Made by a program: the position numbers and the translations under genes. Source: Pseudomonadales bacterium (GTDB lineage: Bacteria > Pseudomonadota > Gammaproteobacteria > Pseudomonadales > Azotimanducaceae). Taken from it: a stretch of DNA of 61,837 nucleotides. Positions within the stretch are counted from its first letter, which is position 1; each line of letters starts with the position of its first letter. Shown here in pieces: positions 26,137-36,687 of the stretch. The stretch is taken from contig JAKUTH010000010.1 in NCBI GenBank assembly GCA_022448085.1, positions 1 to 61,837 of the forward strand, in the 5' to 3' direction. The notes below the pieces were generated by a model. That model ran no database searches and was not told the origin of the DNA. It worked only from the letters and a program-made list of their open reading frames with translations.

Positions 26137-27726
26137 TTGACTCTGAGTAACGCGAGTACAACAGGCGTGAGCGAATTCGACAACGGCGTATCGGCAATCA
26201 CAGGCAATGCGGGACTAGGACTTCTTTGCAGGGGCATCGAGAAAGAAAGTCTAAGGATAACGCCAAACGGTACTTTGTCCCCCTTACCCCATCCCGAAGG
26301 ACTTGGATCCGCTCTGCGCCATCCCTTCATCACCACGGACTTTTCTGAAGCACAGCTAGAGCTCATCACGGGAATATCCCAATCCGCGGACGATTGCATA
26401 GACGAGCTGACCAATATACATCGAGTCATCTATAAAGAAATCGGAGATGAACTTCTCTGGGGTGCAAGCATGCCTTGCATACTCGATAACGACACTAATA
26501 TCCCCATAGGCCATTACGGGTCTTCCAACATTGGACGCGCCAAAACCGTATATCGGAACGGCCTGGGACACCGATACGGCAAGTTGATGCAAACCATTTC
26601 AGGAATCCACTACAACTTCTCATTACCCGAAACACTCTGGCCGGCCATTGCAGTTGCGAAAGGACAACATCTCGACCAAGGTTTTCAGGATCAATCGTAC
26701 TTCCACCTAATAAGAAACTTCAGACGTTATTCGTGGCTGCTTATTTATTTGTTCGGCGCGTCTCCCGCCGTGTGCACATCCTTTATCCGCAATCGTAAAC
26801 ACGACCTCAGAGCCATCGACAAACATTCGCTGTATTTGCCCGAAGCAACATCTTTGCGCATGGGGCCTCTCGGCTATCAGAGTGGCGCGCAGTCCGACTT
26901 ACATGTCTCCTACAACAGCCTTGAGCATTACATGCAGACCATGATCGACGCCCTAATCCGTCCTTTTCCGGCATACGAGACCATCGGCGTGGAAGTAGAT
27001 GGCCACTACCGACAACTCAATACTTCCCTGCTGCAGATCGAGAACGAATTCTACGGATCAATTAGGCCCAAACGCCGCATTCAGACGGGAGAACGGCCTG
27101 TAAATGCGCTACGTAAAAGAGGCGTTGAATATGTTGAAGTCCGATGTCTTGACCTCAACCCTTTTCTTGAGGTCGGTATCGACACCGAAACGTTGAGATT
27201 TCTGGACGTTTTCTTGTTGGTTTGTTTGCTTTTACCTAGTCCCGACGATACCGCCGACGAGTCGGACGAAATTCTGCACAACCAACTTACCACGGTACGT
27301 GAAGGCCGGGACCCAAATGCAACCTTAGTTTCCAGTGGGAGGGCCAGAAATTTGCGTCAATGGGCAAGCGAACTACTAGGCTTGGCTGATCGAGTAGCTT
27401 CGGTAATCGACGAAGTGTCGGGTACCACGCAACACCAAGCGAGCGCGGCGGCACAACGACATAAGATTACCGACGCATGCCTTACTCCTTCTGCACGAGT
27501 ACTCAGGGAAATGAATGACCAACGAGTCTCTTTCTTTCGCTTGATAATGAACCTTTCCGAAAATCACCGCCAAGTCTTTACTAACGAGCCGACGAATCCC
27601 GACCTGCGACAACGCTTCGCTTCGCTCGCCGAAAATTCAATACGTGATCAATTGGCGCAAGAAGTTGACGACACGCAAACATTCGAAGAGTTCCTTGAGA
27701 GCTATCTGAGGCTCGACCTCGATTGA
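26137..27726 (+). CDS. gshA: Glutamate-cysteine ligase
   Basis: First enzyme of glutathione synthesis, gammaproteobacterial class I, about 529 residues. Recognised by LCRGIEKESLRI, FITTDFSEAQLELITG, MQTISGIHYNFSLPE and RCLDLNPF. The start is TTG 26137 or GTG 26167; the latter matches the E. coli N-terminal length better, and neither has a strong ribosome site. The stop overlaps the TTG start of acpH by TTGA, so the two genes are translationally coupled. Confidence 0.94.
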   Translation: MTLSNASTTGVSEFDNGVSAITGNAGLGLLCRGIEKESLRITPNGTLSPLPHPEGLGSALRHPFITTDFSEAQLELITGISQSADDCIDELTNIHRVIYKEIGDELLWGASMPCILDNDTNIPIGHYGSSNIGRAKTVYRNGLGHRYGKLMQTISGIHYNFSLPETLWPAIAVAKGQHLDQGFQDQSYFHLIRNFRRYSWLLIYLFGASPAVCTSFIRNRKHDLRAIDKHSLYLPEATSLRMGPLGYQSGAQSDLHVSYNSLEHYMQTMIDALIRPFPAYETIGVEVDGHYRQLNTSLLQIENEFYGSIRPKRRIQTGERPVNALRKRGVEYVEVRCLDLNPFLEVGIDTETLRFLDVFLLVCLLLPSPDDTADESDEILHNQLTTVREGRDPNATLVSSGRARNLRQWASELLGLADRVASVIDEVSGTTQHQASAAAQRHKITDACLTPSARVLREMNDQRVSFFRLIMNLSENHRQVFTNEPTNPDLRQRFASLAENSIRDQLAQEVDDTQTFEEFLESYLRLDLD

Positions 27727-28304
27727 ACTTCCTTGCTCACTGTTTACTTGGTTATCCAGAACCCGCGTTGATCGCTGGCGGATTTTTAGGTGATTTTGTC
27801 AAGGGTCCGGTCCCCAGTTCGTTGCCAAACGAACTCGCTCGAGGCGTTCGGCTGCATAGGCATCTCGACAGTACCAGTAACCGAATGCCCGAAATGCGTA
27901 AAAGTTACGTCCACTTTGGGCCTGATCTTCGACGTCCCGCACCTGTTTTGCTGGACCTGATTGCAGATCACGTCCTAGCACTCCAGTGGAGACGCTATGG
28001 CATCGGTGAACTCACCGAATTCACGACAACTTGTTACAAGGCAATAGGCCACTACCCGCTGCCAAAAGATGCCAAGCTATTTTACGACCGCATGAAGGAA
28101 ACGGATCTTCTGGCGGGGTACGCTAAACGCGAAGTAATCGAACGGGCCATGTTCTACATCCTCAAGCGCCTTCGCTACGACCGTTTCGAGCAACAGCTTC
28201 ATGAAATTCTCAATATAAAATTTGACGACTTTTGTCACGACTTCCACGAATACTTTCCATTGTTAGCCGAAGTTGCAGAAACGTTTATGGCAGAAGAGCA
28301 TTGA
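27723..28304 (+). CDS. acpH: Acyl carrier protein phosphodiesterase AcpH
   Basis: Hydrolytic removal of 4'-phosphopantetheine from acyl carrier protein. 193 residues beginning MNFLAHCLLGYPEPALIAGGFLGDFVKG, the typical AcpH N-terminus with the HD-like residues, then RLHRHLDSTSNRMPEM. The start is TTG within the gshA stop (four-base overlap). The dsbB gene starts 32 bases downstream. Confidence 0.92.
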   Translation: MNFLAHCLLGYPEPALIAGGFLGDFVKGPVPSSLPNELARGVRLHRHLDSTSNRMPEMRKSYVHFGPDLRRPAPVLLDLIADHVLALQWRRYGIGELTEFTTTCYKAIGHYPLPKDAKLFYDRMKETDLLAGYAKREVIERAMFYILKRLRYDRFEQQLHEILNIKFDDFCHDFHEYFPLLAEVAETFMAEEH

Positions 28305-28335
28305 CCAAAAGTACTCCAGCAGTGACCATCGAACG

Positions 28336-28797
28336 ATGACCAACTACTTACGTTCAATCGACAGTGAAGATTGGAGCATTCTGACCGTTGCAGCAGGGGC
28401 TACGTTCCTATTCGTAGCGTTAACGCTCGAATACGTCTTCAACCAATTACCCTGTGCGCTCTGCCTCAATCAAAGGATCTGGATGATCCTAGCGACGCTT
28501 CTCGCGGCGGGAGGTCTGGCGCACAATCCTCGACTCGGCATCTATCCCTTCCTTACTTTACTCGCATCGATCGCCGGGGCCGGGTTTGCGCTACGCCAAA
28601 TATACATACAACTCTCTGGGGAGAGCTGCGGTGCCTCTTTCCAAGACGTTTTAGTTAGCAATCCCGGATTTTTCCGTATATTCGAGGTGATGGTCGTGGG
28701 CACAGCAGACTGCGGCGAACCCTCGCTCATCCCTGCAGCGGCTTTTATCGCATTTGTGCTTCTTGCAGGCGGCGCAATCATGCAATGGCGAAACTAA
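28336..28797 (+). CDS. dsbB: Disulfide bond formation protein DsbB
   Basis: Inner-membrane quinone-linked oxidase that recharges DsbA. 153 residues from ATG 28336, with four hydrophobic segments. The first redox pair is PCALCLNQR (CxxC with the family QR) and the second pair is the Cys of SGESCGAS and TADCGE in the large periplasmic loop. An in-frame start at 28273 would overlap acpH and has no counterpart in the family. Part of the gshA-acpH-dsbB-yheS run, so thiol metabolism genes are grouped. Confidence 0.92.
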   Translation: MTNYLRSIDSEDWSILTVAAGATFLFVALTLEYVFNQLPCALCLNQRIWMILATLLAAGGLAHNPRLGIYPFLTLLASIAGAGFALRQIYIQLSGESCGASFQDVLVSNPGFFRIFEVMVVGTADCGEPSLIPAAAFIAFVLLAGGAIMQWRN

Positions 28798-28830
28798 CAC
28801 TGAATCCGGATTAGCTCCCACTCCTCGCCC

Positions 28831-30702
28831 ATGCTTCAAATTCGTAATGTCTTATTAAGGCGCGGCGACCGAATACTCTTCGACTCCATCAACATCACGG
28901 TACACCCGGGACATCGCGTTGGGGTGGTGGGTCGTAACGGCGCGGGCAAGACCACCTTATTTGAATTGATCGAGGGACGACTTAATCCCGAAGAAGGGGA
29001 CATCTCGATCCCTAAAGATTGGCGTCTCGCCTGGCTAAAACAATCGACTCTACCGTCAGCGCGCAGTGCAATCGAATACGTAATCGATGGCGATCATAAA
29101 CTGCGCCGAATTGAACGCGAGATTCGTGTTGCCGAAACGTCTAACGACAACGACCAACTTGCAAACCTCCACCTCGAATATGACGATGCTGGCGGTTACC
29201 ACGCCAGTGCAAGGGCTGGGGAAATTCTGCACGGCCTAGGATTCGTAGGTCCAGATTTCCACAAACCGCATCGAGCGTTTTCTGGAGGCTGGCAGATTCG
29301 CCTTAACCTCGCGCAAACATTAATGAGCCCCTCCGAACTTCTTTTGCTAGATGAGCCCACCAACCACCTCGACCTCGACGCAACCGTGTGGTTAGAAAGA
29401 TGGCTCCAACGGTATGACGGAACATTATTAACAATCGCCCACGACCGCGACTTTCTCGATGGAACCGTCAACGAAATAGTCCATCTGCACGATACCTCCG
29501 CTACAACCTACATCGGGAACTATGCGTCATTCGAACTTCAACGAAACGCCGAGCTCGTACAGCAAGCAAGTTCGCATCGAAAACAAGAAGCCGAACGTGC
29601 ACGAATCCAGCGTTTCGTCGATCGCTTCCGAGCAAAAGCTAGCAAAGCCAAACAGGTACAAAGTCGACTACGCGCGCTCGACCGAATGCCATCAATCGCC
29701 TTGTTGCATAGCGAATCGCCTTACCAATTTTCGTTCACGAATCCTGAAAAGACCTCGAATCCCCTAGTAGTCGTAGACGATTCAACGATCGGTTACGGCC
29801 AAACGCCGATTCTGAGGAGTCTCACGCTTCGCCTTTACCCCAAAGATCGCATTGGAATTCTGGGCATCAACGGCGCAGGCAAAACGACCCTGTTGCGAGG
29901 CTTGGCAGGGGAATTGAGTCCTATGAACGGGCAAATCGTACGCGGCAAGCATGCGTCCATCGGCTATTTCACACAGCAACAGCTTGAACGTCTTGAACCC
30001 GACGCAACGCCAATGGCAAAACTCAGTGAAATTGAACCGATGTCGGATCAAAACGCTCGAAATTATCTCGGCGGCTGGGGATTTTCGGGCGATGACATCC
30101 AGCGACCGGTCAAAACGTTCAGCGGTGGCGAAAAGGCCCGCTTAGTATTGGCGCTCATTGCAACGCAAAAGCCGGCAATCCTTCTTCTCGATGAACCCAC
30201 CAATCATCTTGACGTTGAAATGCGCCAAGCGCTCACGCTCGCGCTCCAGGAGTATGAAGGCGCATTACTGCTAGTGTCCCACGATCGCCATCTGTTGCGG
30301 CACAGCGTCGACACGTTTTGGCTGGTCGCGGAGGGCGCGGTGACACATTTTGACGACGATCTGGACGCCTATGCCGAATTAGTGAAGCGCAAGTCTGCAA
30401 AAAGGAGCCCTCCAGTACCAAACCATGCGCAACAAAGGCGCCGATCGAAAGCAGACGCGCGAATCCGCACCCGATCATTGCGTCAACGCAGAGGTCAATT
30501 GGATGTGGACATGGCGCTGCTCCAATCTCGACTAGATCAACTAACCGAACAACTAGCTAATCCAACGACCTACACGTCCGAAAGCACGGCCAACATCAGA
30601 GCATTGTCCGAAGAACACGGGCTACTAAAGAAAAAAGTCGCGACGCTCGAGCGATCCTGGCTCGATATTGAAGAGTGCCTAGAACAAAGTAAGAAGCCCT
30701 AA
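28831..30702 (+). CDS. yheS: ABC-F ATPase YheS
   Basis: Ribosome-associated ABC-F protein without membrane domain, 623 residues. It has two ATPase domains: Walker A GRNGAGKTT with LLLLDEPTNHLDL, and GINGAGKTT with ILLLDEPTNHLDV, with signatures FSGGWQIRL and FSGGEKARL. The linker between them (RFVDRFRAKASKAKQVQSR) is the P-site tRNA interaction motif, and a C-terminal coiled coil covers about 525-620. The similarity pattern follows E. coli YheS rather than Uup or EttA. The family helps ribosomes through difficult or arresting nascent chains. Confidence 0.92.
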   Translation: MLQIRNVLLRRGDRILFDSINITVHPGHRVGVVGRNGAGKTTLFELIEGRLNPEEGDISIPKDWRLAWLKQSTLPSARSAIEYVIDGDHKLRRIEREIRVAETSNDNDQLANLHLEYDDAGGYHASARAGEILHGLGFVGPDFHKPHRAFSGGWQIRLNLAQTLMSPSELLLLDEPTNHLDLDATVWLERWLQRYDGTLLTIAHDRDFLDGTVNEIVHLHDTSATTYIGNYASFELQRNAELVQQASSHRKQEAERARIQRFVDRFRAKASKAKQVQSRLRALDRMPSIALLHSESPYQFSFTNPEKTSNPLVVVDDSTIGYGQTPILRSLTLRLYPKDRIGILGINGAGKTTLLRGLAGELSPMNGQIVRGKHASIGYFTQQQLERLEPDATPMAKLSEIEPMSDQNARNYLGGWGFSGDDIQRPVKTFSGGEKARLVLALIATQKPAILLLDEPTNHLDVEMRQALTLALQEYEGALLLVSHDRHLLRHSVDTFWLVAEGAVTHFDDDLDAYAELVKRKSAKRSPPVPNHAQQRRRSKADARIRTRSLRQRRGQLDVDMALLQSRLDQLTEQLANPTTYTSESTANIRALSEEHGLLKKKVATLERSWLDIEECLEQSKKP

Positions 30703-30729
30703 CTCCGCATCGGTTGGGGCGGCTGCTCG

Positions 30730-32007
30730 CTATCCCGCTGCTGGGCGTTCGTATATCGATTTCTCGTTCTTGGTTTCTTCCGAAACTTTGCGCCCCAATG
30801 ACATAAAGGTTGGGATTTCCTCATCCGCAAGCTCTTGCAAACCCTTCTTTCGAGCCATCGCGGCTTCAATATACGGCGCCAACTCCTCGAGTTTTGCTTG
30901 TTCACGCGCGGGTTCGCGTTCCTTGAATTCCGGCATCACTTCTGTTGCAAAGATCTCCAGCGCTTCACAGATATGTTCGTGCTGATTGCGTCCTGCTTGT
31001 TGAATGAACGTCACTTGGTCAACACCGCATTTCTCAAATTTCAGCAAGTGTTCGCGAAGATCGTCGGGGGTTCCGATGCCGCCTCGGCTGCCCGCGAGTG
31101 CCTGGGTTATATCCATTTCCGCCATATCCCCCCGCGCTTTCTTCACTTCCTCAAATTGCTTCCAGAGGTCAGTTCTGCCCGGTTTGTGTTCGCCAAACGC
31201 ATACAGGCTACCCAACGCAAAGCCGAAGAATTCAAAACCATCCAAACCGCGTTGAATCGCCGTTTCACGATCGTGATGGCAAGAAAAGCTGGAGACCATG
31301 CAAATATTCGGATTTACCGCATGGCCGATTGGGATGCACTCATCCGACTTTAAAATAGCGTAGTACTCATCGACCCATTCTTGAGCCTCCATCGGGTCAA
31401 CGAATGCAAATGTCAACGCACCGATACCAAGTCGTGCCGCCATCCGTATCGTTTCACGTTGAGAACAAGCCACCCAAAGTGGGGGGTGCGGGCGCTGCAC
31501 CGGTTTTGGCACCACATTGCGGCAAGGCATGTCGAAATACTGGCCTTGATATCCAGGAAAGGGATCCATCGCGAGCATGTTGCAAACCTGTTCCAGCGAC
31601 TCAAGATAAATCTTGCGTTTCTCCGCAACTGGGATTTTGAAACCGCCGAGTTCTAACTCGGCGGAGGACTCCCCTGTACCGAAATCGATACGGCCGTTCG
31701 ATACCAAATCGAGCGTGGCAACGACTTCTGCCGTACGAGCTGGATGATTATATTGAGGAATTACTTGGCGAATTCCCTGACCTAAACGAATGTTCTTAGT
31801 TCGCTGGGAACATGCTGCCAAGAATACTTCGGGGGCAGACGAATGCGAATATTCTTCCAGAAAATGATGTTCCACCTCCCAGGCGTAGTCGATACCCAGC
31901 CGATCGGCTACTTCGACCTGTTCTAACGCATCGTTAAAAAGTTTCTGCTCATCTCCTTCATTCCAAGGCCGAGGCAACTGATGCTCATAAAAAATACCGA
32001 ATTTCAT
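30730..32007 (-). CDS. LLM-class flavin-dependent monooxygenase
   Basis: Bacterial luciferase-like protein of 425 residues beginning MKFGIFYEHQLPRPW. TIM-barrel features are visible: VEHHFLEEYSHSSAPEVFL, IRLGQGIRQVIPQYNHPARTAE and GRIDFGTGESS, typical of alkanal/FMNH2-dependent oxidoreductases. The C-terminal 60 residues are extended and charged. It is divergent from a TetR gene across 147 bases holding two palindromes, so it is probably the regulated target. Substrate unknown; a lipid or xenobiotic oxygenation is plausible. Confidence 0.85.
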   Translation of the reverse strand: MKFGIFYEHQLPRPWNEGDEQKLFNDALEQVEVADRLGIDYAWEVEHHFLEEYSHSSAPEVFLAACSQRTKNIRLGQGIRQVIPQYNHPARTAEVVATLDLVSNGRIDFGTGESSAELELGGFKIPVAEKRKIYLESLEQVCNMLAMDPFPGYQGQYFDMPCRNVVPKPVQRPHPPLWVACSQRETIRMAARLGIGALTFAFVDPMEAQEWVDEYYAILKSDECIPIGHAVNPNICMVSSFSCHHDRETAIQRGLDGFEFFGFALGSLYAFGEHKPGRTDLWKQFEEVKKARGDMAEMDITQALAGSRGGIGTPDDLREHLLKFEKCGVDQVTFIQQAGRNQHEHICEALEIFATEVMPEFKEREPAREQAKLEELAPYIEAAMARKKGLQELADEEIPTFMSLGRKVSEETKNEKSIYERPAAG

Positions 32008-32063
32008 AGTAGGCGGACCATATTTCCTAGTTCGTCGATCTAGTCAATCTGATCGACCGAACA

Positions 32064-32086
32064 AATTCAAGTTCTAGACCTGAATT
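32064..32086. promoter_or_regulatory. Imperfect palindrome near the LLM gene start
   Basis: AATTCA (32064-32069) and TGAATT (32081-32086) are inverted around a core with TCTAGA. It lies about 60 bases upstream of the LLM monooxygenase start and could be a regulator site or part of its promoter. Confidence 0.35.
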
Positions 32087-32126
32087 GTTTCCTAGTTTGA
32101 CGGTTAGTTATCACTCGATAAACTAC

Positions 32127-32136
32127 CGAACGTTCG
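32127..32136. promoter_or_regulatory. Candidate TetR operator
   Basis: Perfect palindrome CGAACGTTCG, within ACCGAACGTTCGTT, located 18 bases upstream of the TetR start codon. Length, symmetry and position between regulator and divergent target fit an autoregulatory TetR operator. Confidence 0.5.
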
Positions 32137-32154
32137 TTCCATCTGAGGATTTCA

Positions 32155-32733
32155 ATGCCACGCTCAACCCTGGTCAGGAAAGAAATCGTTGGGCACGTTT
32201 GCGGCGTATTCAGATCTCATGGTTATGAAGGAACAACCATGGCTGTGCTATCGCAAGCCACCGGTCTGCAAAAGTCTAGCCTTTACCATCACTTTCCAGG
32301 TGGCAAGAACGAAATGCTGGAAACCGCAGTGCTCGCGACGATCGTCGAATTAGAACGGCGGGTATTTCGCTTTCTCGACACCAACGACGACGCCGCTGAA
32401 CGCATCGCTCAAGTACTCGAAGGATTCGAGACATATACGAATGGAGGGCGGCGAAGCTGCCTACTCGCTGTGATTGCACAAAGTTCCGTTGCCGAAAATT
32501 TCAAATCCAGAATAGGGGCTCAATTCAGTGCGTGGATCACTCGCCTGAGTACAACGCTCGTTGAATTCGGACACGGCCAAAAAAGCGCCGACACGCTGGC
32601 TCTTGAGACTCTCGAAACGCTATACGGCTCTTTGGTTGTTGGTCGTCTGTTGGGTACTTTTGAGATCTTTGACCTTGGCCTCGAACGTTGCAGGACGAAT
32701 ATCGGTCTCGACGATGAGATTGAATTCTCATAG
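32155..32733 (+). CDS. TetR-family transcriptional regulator
   Basis: 192 residues. The N-terminal helix-turn-helix spans about residues 8-50, with GYEGTTMAVLSQATGLQKSSLYHHFPGGK being the canonical recognition region. The C-terminal ligand domain resembles the TetR group whose C-terminus handles small organic ligands. GAGG precedes the ATG. The stop overlaps the end of the convergent flavoprotein gene by six bases. It probably represses the divergent LLM monooxygenase through the palindromes in the shared gap. Confidence 0.88.
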   Translation: MPRSTLVRKEIVGHVCGVFRSHGYEGTTMAVLSQATGLQKSSLYHHFPGGKNEMLETAVLATIVELERRVFRFLDTNDDAAERIAQVLEGFETYTNGGRRSCLLAVIAQSSVAENFKSRIGAQFSAWITRLSTTLVEFGHGQKSADTLALETLETLYGSLVVGRLLGTFEIFDLGLERCRTNIGLDDEIEFS

Positions 32734-34155
32734 CCGCATGTAATCGTTCACACGCTGCGAAAGACTCAATAACCTCTCCGAAACATTCTTACGACGCCAA
32801 GTACCCGCCGCCAATCGCGCAGCGTCCATCCGCGTCGGGTAGACGTGTATCGTCGAGAAGATTTTTCTCAACCCCAATCCATGAGTCATAGCTGTCACAT
32901 ATTCGCTGATAATTTCGCCCGCCTCGGGACCGACTACGAGCGCTCCAAGTAAACGATCACTGCCACGTGCAGTGATAAGCTTCACGAAACCTTCCGTTTG
33001 TCCTTCAGTCTGGGCTCGATCCACGTCGTCTAATTCATAGTGAGTCACAACGACATCGCGTCCGAGGGCTCGCGCTTGCTCTTCGGACAGTCCCACACGC
33101 GCGACCTCTGGATCCGTGTACGTTGCCCAGGGCACCACCGATTCGTCTAGCGCGTACCGCCAAAAGGGCCTCGCCAAAGCGTTGGCTGCGGCGATCCATG
33201 CCTGATGTCCCGCCATATGTGTGAACTGATATGGCCCCACCACATCGCCTGCCGCGTATATGGAGTCGACGGTGGTACGTAAGTACCGATCGACGACCAA
33301 AGTGCCATTAGGTTCGGTTCTTATTCCCAGTTTTTCGATACCCATTCCCGTCGTTCGCGGCCGCCGACCTGCGGCTATTAGAATGCGATCGAAATTTAGC
33401 TCCTCTACCGAAATGGATCCCGTGACCGAAAGGCATTTTCCGACGCATCTGTCGGGCCTATAACCGGTCAAGACCCGGACGCCCTCACGCCGAAAGATAT
33501 CCGCCATTATTGTTCCGACTTCTTTATCCTCACGCGGAAGCAGCCGGTCCTCGGTTTCAATGAGGGTTACGTCGCTACCTAGACGATTGAAGGCCTGAGC
33601 AAGCTCACACCCGATAGGCCCTCCACCTACGACAACCAGCCGCCCGGGTAGTTCTTGTATCGACCAAAGATTCGTTGACGTGAGGCAATCGTCTTCGTCG
33701 AGCCCTGGGATCGGAAGGACTATCGGTTCAGCGCCGCTGGCTATGACGATGTTTTTGGTTTTGTACCCGACGCCGTCTACAAAAACGCAATGCGGATCGT
33801 GAATTTCCGCGTGGCCGTGAACGCAGGTGACTCCCAGCGACTCATAGCGCGCGATAGAGTCCTTCGGCGAAATGGAGGCGATGACACGGTGCACCCTAGC
33901 CATCACCGCTTTAAAATCAACATCGCCCTGCACATTACGCAACCCGTAGTTTGTCGCGTCGTTTAGTTGATGTGCGGCCTTAGCCGACGCAATCAGAGTT
34001 TTCGAAGGTACACAGCCAGTATGGAGGCAATCGCCACCCATCTTGTCACGCTCGACAAGGACTACTCGAGCACGCGCCGTAGACGCCAATAGTGCCGCCA
34101 CGAGTCCGGCTGAACCCGCCCCGACCACAACTAAATTGTGGTCATAGCGACTCAC
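32728..34155 (-). CDS. FAD-dependent pyridine nucleotide-disulfide oxidoreductase (mercuric-reductase-like)
   Basis: 475-residue flavoprotein of the class I disulfide reductase family. FAD motif VVGAGSAGLVAALLA, redox-active pair in GGDCLHTGCVPSKTLIA (about 41-46), NAD motif VVGGGPIGCELAQAF and the second FAD motif IYAAGDVVG. The C-terminus has IHVYPTRMDAARLAA, with Tyr where lipoamide dehydrogenases carry a catalytic His-Pro-rich segment, as in the mercuric-reductase-like group paired with TVP38 proteins. There is no mer operon here, so mercury reduction is unlikely. It overlaps the TVP38 gene by four bases. Confidence 0.86.
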   Translation of the reverse strand: MSRYDHNLVVVGAGSAGLVAALLASTARARVVLVERDKMGGDCLHTGCVPSKTLIASAKAAHQLNDATNYGLRNVQGDVDFKAVMARVHRVIASISPKDSIARYESLGVTCVHGHAEIHDPHCVFVDGVGYKTKNIVIASGAEPIVLPIPGLDEDDCLTSTNLWSIQELPGRLVVVGGGPIGCELAQAFNRLGSDVTLIETEDRLLPREDKEVGTIMADIFRREGVRVLTGYRPDRCVGKCLSVTGSISVEELNFDRILIAAGRRPRTTGMGIEKLGIRTEPNGTLVVDRYLRTTVDSIYAAGDVVGPYQFTHMAGHQAWIAAANALARPFWRYALDESVVPWATYTDPEVARVGLSEEQARALGRDVVVTHYELDDVDRAQTEGQTEGFVKLITARGSDRLLGALVVGPEAGEIISEYVTAMTHGLGLRKIFSTIHVYPTRMDAARLAAGTWRRKNVSERLLSLSQRVNDYMRL

Positions 34156-34832
34156 CGTGACATCCTTTTAATGCCGAGCCAATCCAGGAATTTTCGGGCT
34201 CCAAAAGGAAATAGTCCAACCAACGCAAACGCCGTGATGAGCCCTGGGTTGAGTATATCCGCGACCGAATTCAGATTTCCGATACTGGATCCCGCAAATA
34301 CATACACGCCTGTGCCAGCCAACATACCAATCTGACTGACAACGTAGAAAGGTATTAGTCGCATCCTGGTTAGTCCCATAACGCTATTTACGGCGAAAAA
34401 GGGAACCAGCGGTACCATGCGCAAACCAAACAAATAATAGTTACCCTCTCGTTCAACACCTTCATTTACACGAATCAGTTGGTCCGCGAATCGTTTTTGG
34501 ATCCAATCGCCCAAGAAAAATCGGGCGATCACAAAGGCAAACGTTGCTCCGATTGAGCTCGCGAAGGAAACCAGAAAAAGCCCCCATTTAAATCCAAATA
34601 GCGCTCCTGCGGCGAGCGTCATGACCGTCGCACCCGGTATCGAAAGCGCCGTGACGACAATGTAGACCAGAAAAAAAACCGCACGAAAAGTCCAAGGAGC
34701 TGCTTCAACCGCCAAGACCAAATCCGTCCTCACAGTTTGAAAGTACGAAAGCGTCAGGTATTCCATTACGTCGAAGACCACGATGGAAATAATAAGTACC
34801 AGCAAGAGGGCGGCGAGAACCGACTTTTTCAT
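34152..34832 (-). CDS. TVP38/TMEM64 (VTT/DedA-like) membrane protein
   Basis: Inner-membrane protein of about 226 residues with five to six hydrophobic segments, starting MKKSVLAALLLVLIISIVVF. The central VTT domain is recognisable: PGATVMTLAAGALFGFKWG, then SSIGATFAFVIARFFLGDW. The frame can extend to 34874, but the Lys-Lys start at 34832 makes a normal signal anchor. It overlaps the flavoprotein by four bases and follows hemB by 88 bases. The pair TVP38 plus mercuric-reductase-like flavoprotein recurs, often fused. DedA-superfamily relatives move polyprenyl or phospholipids; the role here is open. Confidence 0.88.
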   Translation of the reverse strand: MKKSVLAALLLVLIISIVVFDVMEYLTLSYFQTVRTDLVLAVEAAPWTFRAVFFLVYIVVTALSIPGATVMTLAAGALFGFKWGLFLVSFASSIGATFAFVIARFFLGDWIQKRFADQLIRVNEGVEREGNYYLFGLRMVPLVPFFAVNSVMGLTRMRLIPFYVVSQIGMLAGTGVYVFAGSSIGNLNSVADILNPGLITAFALVGLFPFGARKFLDWLGIKRMSR

Positions 34833-34920
34833 CGCGACATATTCAATGACGATAGAAAATGCTTGAACCGACAAATATAACGCTCACGCTGAGACCGATT
34901 TCGCCAAAGCCTCAGAAGAG

Positions 34921-35973
<1,053 letters not shown>

Positions 35974-36072
35974 TCAGCGCTTTATTAGACGAGGTCCTAA
36001 CGCTTCTTTGGTGCGGATCGATATCCGTCCGTATCCGAGTAAATAAATAAAGACCTGCCGTCCGTTATCGCA

Positions 36073-36101
36073 TTCTTTAACATGATCACAAATGCTATAT
36101 T
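36073..36101 (+). promoter_or_regulatory. Extended -10 promoter of trxA
   Basis: TATATT at 36096-36101 preceded by TGC (extended -10), with TTCTTT at 36073-36078 and a 17-base spacer. Ribosome site GGAGG at 36118-36122 follows before the ATG at 36128. Confidence 0.5.
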
Positions 36102-36127
36102 GAGTGCCATAGCACATGGAGGATTGA

Positions 36128-36454
36128 ATGAGCATCAACATACACCACGTCACCGACGCTAGCTGGGACACGGACGTGCTCGAGGCAGATGGTCCGGTAC
36201 TAGTTGACTATTGGGCCGAGTGGTGCGGACCCTGCAAAATGATCGCTCCGATCCTCGAAGAGATAGCCAGTGAATACTCTGAAAAGCTCAAAGTCTGCAA
36301 GATTGATATAGATTCCAACGAAGGGACACCTCCTAAATACGGCATACGCGGAATTCCAACCTTGATGCTTTTTCGCGATGGCCAGGTCGAAGCAACCAAA
36401 GTTGGCGCGCTATCGAAATCACAACTTGCAGCGTTTCTTGACAGCAACATCTAA
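36128..36454 (+). CDS. trxA: Thioredoxin 1
   Basis: Cytoplasmic dithiol reductant, 108 residues. Active site WCGPCK at residues 35-40, the cis-Pro in [11 protein letters not shown], and buried Asp in VDYWAEW. Strong GGAGG ribosome site and its own promoter. It precedes rho as in Pseudomonas and E. coli. Divergent from hemB. Confidence 0.97.
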   Translation: MSINIHHVTDASWDTDVLEADGPVLVDYWAEWCGPCKMIAPILEEIASEYSEKLKVCKIDIDSNEGTPPKYGIRGIPTLMLFRDGQVEATKVGALSKSQLAAFLDSNI

Positions 36455-36599
36455 TAAGTCGATCGCAAACGGAGTCTATTAGGACTCAATCTAAGACGCC
36501 TTTCGAGGGCAGGAACAGGTTCTTGTCGTGGCGTTATTGGATCAGACTGGACCATTCAAAATGCTAGACGCGGGCGTCAACGCGGTGGTACATTCGAGT

Positions 36600-36620
36600 C
36601 GACGGCTCATTCAGTCGTCG
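36600..36620 (+). other. Hairpin in the rho leader
   Basis: CGACG (36600-36604) pairs with CGTCG (36616-36620) over an 11-nt loop, followed by GCTCTATCTCTTTTTCTC, a pyrimidine-rich C/U stretch. It lies between trxA and rho. It could be a weak attenuator or a structure beside a rut-like C-rich tract used for Rho autoregulation. Confidence 0.35.
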
Positions 36621-36687
36621 GCTCTATCTCTTTTTCTCCGGTGCCACTGGTATCCGCAAACGTTTGCAACCGACCGGAAGAGAAGGC

